From NCBI GenBank assembly GCA_026416065.1, contig JAOAFW010000169.1, positions 1 to 7,624 on the forward strand: a stretch of DNA of 7,624 bases. Reading direction: 5' to 3'. The notes under the pieces were generated by a model that saw nothing but the letters and a program-made list of their open reading frames with translations, was not told the origin of the DNA and searched no databases. Position 1 is the first letter of the stretch, and every line of letters begins with the position of its first letter. Both the position numbers and the translations under genes were made by a program. Positions 1 to 5,577 of the stretch are shown here, piece after piece. Source of the DNA: Fimbriimonadales bacterium (GTDB lineage: Bacteria; Armatimonadota; Fimbriimonadia; Fimbriimonadales; GBS-DC).

Positions 1-13
1 ATTATAGCCCAAG

Positions 14-23
14 CGGTATAATC
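14..23 (+). promoter_or_regulatory. -10 box for the glycosylase gene, probable leaderless promoter
   Basis: A perfect TATAAT lies at 17-22 inside the decamer CGGTATAATC. The ATG at 33 follows after only 10 nt, and the bases between are GC-rich with no purine-rich Shine-Dalgarno sequence. Transcription normally begins about 7 nt after the -10 box, so the mRNA would start at or within a few bases of the ATG. The -35 region would fall outside the window and cannot be judged. The same decamer precedes the DUF374 gene at 7519-7528 on the other strand. Confidence 0.6.
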
Positions 24-32
24 GGCGCGCGT

Positions 33-620
33 ATGGGTAGTGCGTTGCCAGAGTCGTTTTACCTGCAGCCGACGGTGGAGGTGGCACGTGCGCTGCTGGG
101 GCAATGGCTGGTCGTTCATATAGATGACGAGTGGGTGGGCGGGCGCATCGTTGAGGCGGAAGCCTACACGCAGGACGACCCCGCCAGCCACAGCTATCGG
201 GGCAAGACCGAGCGCAACGCGGCGATGTTCGGTTCGCCCGGCACTGCTTATGTGTACCTTATCTACGGCGTGCATGAATGCTTCAACGCGGTCTGTCAGC
301 CTGAGGGGGTTGGAGAGGCGGTGCTGGTGCGCGCACTGGAACCGATTATGGGGATTGAAACGATGTACCAGCGTCGGGGTCAGGTTCACTGGACGCAACT
401 CTGTCGGGGTCCCGGCAATCTCTGCCGGGCGCTGAGGATTACACGAGCGTTCAACGGGGAATCGCTCATCAGAGGGTGTGTGCAAATCCGGCAAGGCGAA
501 CCTGTGCCCGACAGTCGGGTAGGTGTCTCGCCGCGAATTGGCATCTCGCAGGCGACGGAACGGCTCTGGCGGTTTTATGAACTGCACAATCGTTGTGTGT
601 CGGGGCGCACGAGTAAATGA
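33..620 (+). CDS. mpg: DNA-3-methyladenine glycosylase (AAG/MPG family)
   Basis: This monofunctional base-excision-repair glycosylase flips out and removes alkylated or deaminated purines such as 3-methyladenine and hypoxanthine. The 195-residue protein is the usual length for bacterial AAG members and spans the whole fold. Compared with human AAG, GRIVEAEAY at 37-45 carries the catalytic glutamate (E43, human E125) and Y45 (Y127). H53 matches H136, and the segment around 73-85 holds Y75, the intercalating Y78 (human Y162) and N85 (N169). R100 in VRALEP matches R182. GPGNL at 126-130 is the family GPGKL motif with N instead of K, and SPRIGI lies at 166-171. All key residues are present, so it should be active. 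The ATG at 33 gives a normal N-terminus but has no Shine-Dalgarno; a TATAAT sits just upstream. Its TGA overlaps the ATG of the next gene (ATGA), indicating one transcript and translational coupling. Confidence 0.95.
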   Translation: MGSALPESFYLQPTVEVARALLGQWLVVHIDDEWVGGRIVEAEAYTQDDPASHSYRGKTERNAAMFGSPGTAYVYLIYGVHECFNAVCQPEGVGEAVLVRALEPIMGIETMYQRRGQVHWTQLCRGPGNLCRALRITRAFNGESLIRGCVQIRQGEPVPDSRVGVSPRIGISQATERLWRFYELHNRCVSGRTSK

Positions 621-1369
621 ACTGGCTAATCGGGCTGGGATTGGCGGGACTGATTGCCCTGTTCGCTTTCAAGTTGCGCCTGCTCACGGCAGGGGGTGCG
701 CTTGCGGCGATGTTCGTGGGCGCAAGTGTGTTCGGGGCAGGCGGCGTTTGGGCAAGCATACCCATTATAGGCTTCTTTTTCAGCAGCAGTATGTTGCCGC
801 GCGCACTCGGGCGACCGCATAAGACCGAGCGACGTACGGCGATTCAAGTGCTATCGAACGGCCTCGCGCCGATGCTCTGCTGCTGGGGGACTGTGCTATA
901 TCCGGAACGGACTGACACTTTCTGGCTGGGCTACGCCGCATCGCTTGCAGTGGCTACCGCCGACACCTGGGCGACTGAGTTTGGCATGCGCTATGGCGTC
1001 TCGGCATGGCTTATCACCACCGGCAGGCGTGTACAGCCGGGTGAGTCCGGCGGGGTGAGTGTAGTCGGTTCGCTGGGCGGCTTCGCAGGGTCGTGGCTGA
1101 CTGCAACGCTCTGTATGCCCCTGATAGGCAGTGCCAACCTCCTGTGGACGGTGTTTGGGCTGGGGGTCTTCGGAATGTTTCTTGATAGCCTGCTGGGAGC
1201 GACCCTCCAAGCGCGATACCGTTGCGCCACATGTGGGGCAATCACGGAGAGGCGTGCTTGCTGTGACGGGCAGGTTCAAACACTGCGTGGCGTGCACTGG
1301 ATAGATAACAACGGCGTCAACCTGCTCAGTACAATGGCTGCTGCAGGAGTCGTTCTGTTCCTGAGGTGA
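617..1369 (+). CDS. DUF92/TMEM19-family integral membrane protein
   Basis: This 250-residue, very hydrophobic protein has about six predicted membrane segments, for example near residues 3-20, 26-58, 82-95, 104-117, 150-195 and 236-249. Family hallmarks are FFFSSSMLPR at 53-62, QVLSNG at 77-82, ADTWATE at 115-121, the LITTGRRV...GESGGVS block at 132-148, and a C-terminal WIDNNGVN at 228-235. The family includes plant VTE6, a phytyl-phosphate kinase, so a prenol-phosphate kinase or related lipid-phosphate activity at the membrane is possible. That role is inferred from family and not visible here. A short cysteine cluster near the C-terminus (C203, C206, C215, C216) could bind metal. There is no good Shine-Dalgarno before the ATG; the start overlaps the glycosylase stop, so reinitiation is likely. 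The gene converges on dut with 15 bp between stops. Confidence 0.9.
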   Translation: MNWLIGLGLAGLIALFAFKLRLLTAGGALAAMFVGASVFGAGGVWASIPIIGFFFSSSMLPRALGRPHKTERRTAIQVLSNGLAPMLCCWGTVLYPERTDTFWLGYAASLAVATADTWATEFGMRYGVSAWLITTGRRVQPGESGGVSVVGSLGGFAGSWLTATLCMPLIGSANLLWTVFGLGVFGMFLDSLLGATLQARYRCATCGAITERRACCDGQVQTLRGVHWIDNNGVNLLSTMAAAGVVLFLR

Positions 1370-1384
1370 GACTCGTACCGCTGT
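1370..1384. other. Convergent gap between DUF92 gene and dut
   Basis: Only 15 bp separate the TGA of the DUF92 gene from the stop of dut on the other strand. I see no hairpin plus T-tract, so neither transcript has a recognisable intrinsic terminator here. Read-through would produce antisense RNA into the opposing gene unless Rho or an internal site stops it. Confidence 0.6.
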
Positions 1385-1834
1385 TCAACGCCCTGTGTGC
1401 CCAAATCCGCCATCGCCGCGTTGGGTGGGGGGTAGCTCGCTGACGATTTCCCATGCCACGCGCATCACTGGGGCAATGACCATCTGTGCAATGCGCTCGC
1501 CCCTGCGAATCGCGAACGGTTCCTGTCCCAGATTAATCAGGATCACGCACACCTCACCGCGATAGTCGCTGTCGATCGTGCCGGGGGCGTTGACCATACC
1601 GATTCCGTGCCGGATTGCCAGTCCGCTGCGCGGTCGCACTTGCGCTTCGTAGCCGGGCGGCAAGGCGATGCGGATGCCAGTCGGAATCAGTGCGCGTTCG
1701 CCTGGCTGGAGCGTAATCGGCTCTTTTACTGCCGCGTAAAGGTCAACCCCCGCCGAACCGTCCGTTTGATAGCTCGGCAGGGGCAGATCAGTCGCGTCAG
1801 GTTCCTGAGTTATCGCCACGCGCAGAGAGGTCAT
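1385..1834 (-). CDS. dut: dUTP diphosphatase (dUTPase)
   Basis: This trimeric dUTPase hydrolyses dUTP to dUMP and pyrophosphate, which keeps uracil out of DNA and feeds thymidylate synthesis. The 149 residues match the usual bacterial length. All five motifs are present in order: motif 1 SAGVDLYA (27-34), motif 2 RPRSGLA (67-73), motif 3 GTIDSDYRGE (85-94) with catalytic D88 and the uracil-stacking Y91, motif 4 RRGERIAQMVI (110-120), and the C-terminal glycine-rich motif 5 RGDGGFGHTGR (139-149), which closes over the triphosphate. The protein ends right after motif 5. The ATG overlaps the stop of the upstream histidine kinase by 4 nt (ATGA) and has no strong Shine-Dalgarno of its own. It is therefore probably translated by coupling and transcribed from the kinase promoter. 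Confidence 0.97.
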   Translation of the reverse strand: MTSLRVAITQEPDATDLPLPSYQTDGSAGVDLYAAVKEPITLQPGERALIPTGIRIALPPGYEAQVRPRSGLAIRHGIGMVNAPGTIDSDYRGEVCVILINLGQEPFAIRRGERIAQMVIAPVMRVAWEIVSELPPTQRGDGGFGHTGR

Positions 1835-3558
1835 TTTTCAACCTGCTCTTTACCTTCCTTGACGGCAGGGGGCACTTTGGGCAGGCGCACATAGAAGGTG
1901 GAGCCAACGCCCACCTCACTCTCCACCCAGATGTGCCCACCGTGAATCGCCTCTACAAGGTGCTTCACGAGGTACAGCCCCAAGCCTGTGCCGTACTGCT
2001 TGCGCGTGTCGGTGTTGTCCACACGGTGAAACTTCTCGAACACCTTCGTCAGGTGCTCTTTGGGAATGCCCATACCCTGGTCGGAGACGTAGAAGACAAT
2101 ATGGTCGGCGTCTTCTTCCCAGGCTTTGACGCGAATCTCACCCCCGTTGGGCGAGTACTTAATCGCGTTGCTGAGCAGGTTGGTCAGGATCTGGTCTACC
2201 TTGTCCTCGTCGGCGATAATCTTGGGCAGGTCTTCAGGCACATCGTGAATAATCGTGTGCTTGGTGGTTGCCTGGCGCTGAATCATCACCACTTTCTTGG
2301 ACAGGTTGTAGAAGTCCACCTGCTTGTAGACAGGTTTGAGCGACTCGCCTGCCTCGATACGCGCGATGTTTAGCAGGTCGTTAATGAGGCGCGTGAGGCG
2401 GTCGGTCTCCTGATCGATAATCGAGTAGAACTCGCGGCGGTCTTCGGGGGTAAAAGCATCTTCCGAGTCCATCAACAGTGTGGAGACAAAGCCCTTGATG
2501 GCGGTGAGGGGCGTGCGCAGCTCGTGCGAGACAGTGGCGACGAACGCCGATTTCATGCGCTCCAGGTTGCGGATGTCGGTAATGTCGTTGAAAATCATCA
2601 CTGTGCCCATCGGCTTCTGGTCTTCGCCGCGCACGATGGCGTTCTGCACCTGATAGATATGTTCCTTGCCGTCGATTTGTACGGTGATTTCGACCAGCTC
2701 GCCCTCTTTCTCTTCCTCAAGCGCGGCACGGATCATGTTGCGGACGACATCGTTGTTGATGATTTCAGCGTAGTTTTTACCTAATACATCGGGCCCCAAT
2801 CCGAACACACGGCGTGCAGCAGCGTTCATCTGGTTGATACGCCCGTTATGATGCACCAGGATCAGCCCTGCACGCAGGCTCTCGATGGTGTGGACGAGTT
2901 CCTCTTTTTCCTCAAGGATGGCTTGATACAGGCGCATGCCGGCGATAACGGCGGCGGCATTGCGTGCCATGCGCTCCAGCAGACGCACGTCCTCATCGAT
3001 AAAGTGTCCCCCGCGCTGCTTGTTGAACGCATGGAGTACGCCAATCGTCTGGCGGTCGACGACGCGGTTCTCCTCATCGCGCTTCTCCAGGATGAGCGGT
3101 ACGCACACGAGATTGCGTATATGCAGCATTGCCACATGTTCCTTAGTGGTGCGCGGGTCGGTCACGGCGTCGTGAATGATAATCGGTTTGCCCTCTCGGA
3201 ACACCTCGCCGGACACGCCCTGTGTGGCGCGGATGCGCAACAGGCGGATTTCGTCGTCGGTCATGCCGTAGGCGGGCGGGTAGGCACGGAGCTCACCCTC
3301 TTCAGGGTCGTGCAGCATGAACACTACCTTCTCCGCCTGCAGAATCGCGCCGATTTGCTTCACGAGGCGTTTGAGCGTCGCCTCGTAATTGGCAGGGCTG
3401 GCGACATCGGCAGCGACGACCTCCGGCGTTTTCGCTGCAGTAGCGCCGTTGCGCGGTTGGCTCTCCAGCTCTTGAATGCGCTGGACGGCGCGCTCATACT
3501 CCGTTTTTACCTGGTTATACTGCTTCAACAGCTCGCGATAGGCTTGCTCCCAGTTCAT
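1831..3558 (-). CDS. Soluble GAF-PAS sensor histidine kinase
   Basis: This 575-residue two-component sensor kinase has no transmembrane segment or signal peptide, so it should act in the cytoplasm. Domain order: an N-terminal coiled coil (about 1-34, heptad-rich E/Q/R), a low-complexity linker (35-57), a GAF domain (about 58-205), a connecting helix (205-225), a PAS domain (about 222-330, with NGRINQMNAAARRVFG at 238-253), HisKA (about 333-402) with the phospho-acceptor H345 in SHELRTP, and HATPase_c. The ATP-binding domain keeps the N box (NLLSNAIKYSP, 460-470), G1 (DQGMGIP, 493-499), F box (FEKF, 507-510) and G2 (GTGLGL, 523-528), so it should autophosphorylate. No response regulator is adjacent, making it an orphan kinase with unknown partner and signal. 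The ATG at 3558 has a strong Shine-Dalgarno (GAGGAG, 6 nt spacing). Its stop overlaps dut by 4 nt. Confidence 0.95.
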   Translation of the reverse strand: MNWEQAYRELLKQYNQVKTEYERAVQRIQELESQPRNGATAAKTPEVVAADVASPANYEATLKRLVKQIGAILQAEKVVFMLHDPEEGELRAYPPAYGMTDDEIRLLRIRATQGVSGEVFREGKPIIIHDAVTDPRTTKEHVAMLHIRNLVCVPLILEKRDEENRVVDRQTIGVLHAFNKQRGGHFIDEDVRLLERMARNAAAVIAGMRLYQAILEEKEELVHTIESLRAGLILVHHNGRINQMNAAARRVFGLGPDVLGKNYAEIINNDVVRNMIRAALEEEKEGELVEITVQIDGKEHIYQVQNAIVRGEDQKPMGTVMIFNDITDIRNLERMKSAFVATVSHELRTPLTAIKGFVSTLLMDSEDAFTPEDRREFYSIIDQETDRLTRLINDLLNIARIEAGESLKPVYKQVDFYNLSKKVVMIQRQATTKHTIIHDVPEDLPKIIADEDKVDQILTNLLSNAIKYSPNGGEIRVKAWEEDADHIVFYVSDQGMGIPKEHLTKVFEKFHRVDNTDTRKQYGTGLGLYLVKHLVEAIHGGHIWVESEVGVGSTFYVRLPKVPPAVKEGKEQVEK

Positions 3559-3564
3559 AGTTCG

Positions 3565-3570
3565 CTCCTC
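3565..3570 (-). promoter_or_regulatory. Shine-Dalgarno of the histidine kinase
   Basis: GAGGAG on the minus strand sits 6 nt before the ATG whose A is at 3558. This fixes that start and contrasts with the two genes in the window that lack any such signal. Confidence 0.85.
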
Positions 3571-3588
3571 GTTAGGGTATGGATGATA

Positions 3589-3603
3589 GCCATGGTATAT
3601 GGC
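3589..3603 (-). promoter_or_regulatory. Inverted repeat over the expected kinase transcription start
   Basis: GCCAT at 3589-3593 and ATGGC at 3599-3603 form a perfect 5-bp inverted repeat around a 5-nt centre. It begins 2 nt downstream of the -10 box at 3606-3611 and covers the predicted +1 (about 3599). This is a typical operator position, or a hairpin at the 5' end of the mRNA. It is short, so chance is possible. Confidence 0.35.
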
Positions 3604-3605
3604 AA

Positions 3606-3614
3606 ATTATAGCA
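3606..3614 (-). promoter_or_regulatory. Extended -10 promoter of the histidine kinase-dut operon
   Basis: The minus strand reads TGCTATAAT, a perfect TATAAT with the TGn extension. The predicted start near 3599 gives a leader of about 40 nt containing the GAGGAG ribosome site. A TTGATA at 3633-3638 resembles a -35 box, but its 21-bp spacer is too long; extended -10 promoters can work without one. The site lies in the 89-bp gap after the slipin gene, so the kinase and dut can be transcribed separately from it. Confidence 0.65.
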
Positions 3615-3647
3615 CATCTAAGGTTCCCGCGTTATCAAGCAATTGGC

Positions 3648-4448
3648 TCAGGATTTAGACGGCGTTTGGGGTGCAGGGTGTTGCAGTGTGCCGTCCATCA
3701 GCGGGCGGATAAGTTCCATCGGAATAGGGAATACAACAGTCGTGTTGCGCTCGCCTGTGATTTCCGCCAGCGTTTGCAGGTAGCGCAGCTGCAGCGCGGA
3801 GGGCTGCTGCGCAATCATCTGCGCGGCTTGCACCAGTTTCTCGGCGGCTTGGTACTCGCCCTCTGCGGCGATAATCTTTGCGCGACGCTCGCGCTCGCTC
3901 TCCGCCTGACGCGCCAGCGCACGCTTCATCTCCTCCGGCAGAATCACATCGCGCACCTCCACATTCGTCACCTTCACGCCGAACGCCTCCGTCTGCTCGT
4001 CGATAATCGACTGGAGCTGTTGATTAATCTTCTCGCGTCTTGCCAACAGGTCGTCCAGCTCGGCTTGACCAATCACGCTGCGCAATGTGGTCTGCGCAAT
4101 CAGGCTGGCGGTCTGGATATAGTCAGTAATCTGTACCACCGCGTCGCGCGGATCCATCACTTTGAACAGCACCACCGCGTCCACGCTCACCGACACGTTA
4201 TCGCTGGTAATCGCTTCCTGTCGGGGCACATTCATCGTCACGATGCGCGTGTCCACGATACGTGCCGTGTCAATGATAGGGATTAGAAAGATAATGCCCG
4301 GCCCTTTCACTGCTTGGAACCGCCCCAGTCGCAGCACGACGGCGCGCTCCCACTCAGGCAGCACGCGCAGCGCAGCCCGCAAGACCACAATCACGAACAG
4401 AATAATCGCGATGCCCGTAGTTGAGAACGGATTGTCAAAAAAGTTCAT
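3648..4448 (-). CDS. Slipin/stomatin-like SPFH (band 7) membrane protein
   Basis: This 266-residue protein is of the stomatin/slipin type. It has a single N-terminal membrane segment (about 11-30), followed by the SPFH/band-7 domain (about 31-180). Typical family segments are PEWERAVVLRLGRF (31-44), the GPGIIFLIPIID run (49-60), VPRQEAITSDNVSVSVDAVV (74-93), TTLRSVIGQAELDDLL (120-135) and GVKVTNVEVRDVILPEEMKRA (157-177). A charged helical coiled coil follows (about 174-215), and the C-terminus carries TVVFPIPMEL (237-246), the usual end of slipins. Such proteins oligomerise into membrane microdomain scaffolds and can recruit proteases. Bacterial slipins are often paired with an NfeD membrane protease-like protein; none is next to it here. 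The ATG at 4448 has a GAGGGAG site 7 nt upstream. No intrinsic terminator is visible before the kinase promoter. Confidence 0.93.
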   Translation of the reverse strand: MNFFDNPFSTTGIAIILFVIVVLRAALRVLPEWERAVVLRLGRFQAVKGPGIIFLIPIIDTARIVDTRIVTMNVPRQEAITSDNVSVSVDAVVLFKVMDPRDAVVQITDYIQTASLIAQTTLRSVIGQAELDDLLARREKINQQLQSIIDEQTEAFGVKVTNVEVRDVILPEEMKRALARQAESERERRAKIIAAEGEYQAAEKLVQAAQMIAQQPSALQLRYLQTLAEITGERNTTVVFPIPMELIRPLMDGTLQHPAPQTPSKS

Positions 4449-4455
4449 CTTCCAT

Positions 4456-4462
4456 CTCCCTC
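4456..4462 (-). promoter_or_regulatory. Shine-Dalgarno of the slipin gene
   Basis: GAGGGAG on the minus strand lies 7 nt before the slipin ATG at 4448, supporting that start. Confidence 0.75.
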
Positions 4463-4525
4463 GCCTACAGTGTACCTGATTCCGGCGGTGTGAACATCCT
4501 CCAGTAAGCGGCGTCCATTCCTTGT

Positions 4526-4530
4526 GGAGG
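4526..4530 (+). promoter_or_regulatory. Shine-Dalgarno deciding the hydrolase start
   Basis: GGAGG ends 8 nt before the GTG at 4539. The longer in-frame reading from GTG 4524 would place this ribosome site inside the gene, so the start at 4539 is preferred. It also gives a cleaner signal peptide. Confidence 0.75.
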
Positions 4531-4538
4531 TAGAGCCT

Positions 4539-5555
4539 GTGAATCGCCCGTCGATGATTGCAACCGCCTTGGGATTCGGTGCAGTGAGTCTATCACTCGG
4601 AGTGAATCTGCTGGCGCAGTCCGAGAAGCCATCCCAGCTCGACTGGGCGTACAAACCGAATGACGGAGCCTACGCCGTGCGCGCCGTTTCCAATCTTACG
4701 CTGCGCGACGCCAAGCGCAACAAAGACCTGCAACTGCGCATCACCTACCCAGACGCGAAAGGCTCGTTCCCAATCATCGTGTGGTCGCACGGCGCAACAG
4801 GCACAAAAGACCTGTACCAGCCCCTGATACGCTACTGGGCGAGCCACGGCTATATTTGCATTCAGCCAAACCACTCGGACTCCATCGCAATAACGGGGCG
4901 ACAGGGGCTCAGCCCGGGCATTTTTCGGGACTGGGACAGCCGTCCGCAGGATATTAGCTTCATCCTCGACTCGCTGGACGAGATAGAAGCGAAGGTTCCT
5001 GAACTCAAGGGCAGGCTGAACCGCAAGTCGATTGGCGTGGGCGGGCACTCATTTGGGGCGCACACTTCGCAGCTTCTGGCGGGCGCGACCAGCGTCAGCA
5101 ACGGCATGCGCAAGAGTCATGCGGATAAGCGTCCCGTGGCGTTTCTGCTTGTATCGCCGCAGGGGATTGGCAGGCAGATGGGCGGGTTGGATGCCCAGTC
5201 TTGGCAGACGCTTACACGCCCGTTTATGGTCATTACAGGCACGAACGATCGAGGACTTATGGGTGAGAAATGGGAATGGCGGCTTGATCCGTGGAAGTAC
5301 GCCCGTAGCAAGGAGAAGTACCTGCTGGTGATTGAGGGCGCGTGGCACGGTTTCGGCGGGATTGCTGGCGTGCGAGCCGGCGCGTTCCGCAACTCTGGAC
5401 CCGAGAACCCCACCCATGTGATGTATGTGAAAACGACGTCGCTGGCGTTTTGGGACGCCTACCTGAAAAAAGACCCTGCGGCGAGGCAGTTCCTGCAATC
5501 GGATACCATGACCCGCCGCACGAACGGGCAGGCGAAGTTAGAGAGCAAGCACTAA
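4539..5555 (+). CDS. Exported alpha/beta hydrolase (dienelactone hydrolase / PAF-acetylhydrolase-like)
   Basis: Counting from the GTG at 4539 the protein has 338 residues. Residues about 5-26 are hydrophobic after a short MNRPS start and look like a Sec signal peptide (cleavage probably near LLAQS, 24-28), so the enzyme is probably exported; no lipobox cysteine is seen. The alpha/beta hydrolase core shows the oxyanion-loop segment PIIVWSHGATG (78-88), the nucleophile elbow GHSFG (169-173) with S171, a likely acid D237 in VITGTNDRG, and H270 in EGAWHGFGG. All triad residues are therefore present. The layout resembles predicted dienelactone hydrolases and bacterial relatives of PAF-acetylhydrolase or chlorophyllase; the substrate cannot be told from sequence. 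The gene stands alone between the divergent slipin and the convergent waaA, whose stop codon interleaves with its TAA. Confidence 0.88.
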   Translation: MNRPSMIATALGFGAVSLSLGVNLLAQSEKPSQLDWAYKPNDGAYAVRAVSNLTLRDAKRNKDLQLRITYPDAKGSFPIIVWSHGATGTKDLYQPLIRYWASHGYICIQPNHSDSIAITGRQGLSPGIFRDWDSRPQDISFILDSLDEIEAKVPELKGRLNRKSIGVGGHSFGAHTSQLLAGATSVSNGMRKSHADKRPVAFLLVSPQGIGRQMGGLDAQSWQTLTRPFMVITGTNDRGLMGEKWEWRLDPWKYARSKEKYLLVIEGAWHGFGGIAGVRAGAFRNSGPENPTHVMYVKTTSLAFWDAYLKKDPAARQFLQSDTMTRRTNGQAKLESKH

Positions 5556-5577
5556 CGCGCTTGAAGCCATCGCTTCA
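5546..5577 (+). terminator. Possible weak stem-loops at the hydrolase/waaA convergence
   Basis: CAAGC (5546-5550) pairs with GCTTG (5559-5563), spanning the interleaved stop codons. Alternatively TGAAGC (5562-5567) pairs with GCTTCA (5572-5577) around a 4-nt loop, 6 nt after the hydrolase TAA. The two stems are mutually exclusive because they overlap at 5562-5563. No T-tract follows on either strand, so intrinsic termination would be weak, and the second stem also encodes the waaA C-terminus. Confidence 0.3.

Larger units (their letters stand above)
4449..4538. promoter_or_regulatory. Divergent intergenic region, slipin / hydrolase
   Basis: This 90-bp region must carry start signals for both divergent genes. 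I can see both ribosome sites but no convincing promoter pair. TACACT (minus, 4470-4475) and TACAGT (plus, 4466-4471) match four of six bases of a -10 box and overlap each other, but neither has a -35 at proper spacing. Regulation cannot be read from it. Confidence 0.5.

Noticed and set aside
764..769. TATAAT on the minus strand
   Set aside because: Inside the DUF92 gene, over the conserved PIIGF codons, with no minus-strand gene downstream that could use it.
2848..3612. Long open reading frame of 254 codons on the plus strand
   Set aside because: It lies wholly opposite the conserved kinase gene, and its translation shows no family motif; high GC bias leaves the antisense frame open.
3579..4286. 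Open reading frame of 235 codons on the plus strand
   Set aside because: It is antisense to the slipin gene and runs through the kinase promoter; the His/Arg/Leu-rich translation is typical of an antisense shadow.
4524..4538. Upstream GTG start for the hydrolase
   Set aside because: It would bury the GGAGG ribosome site in the gene and add acidic residues before the signal peptide; GTG 4539 fits better.
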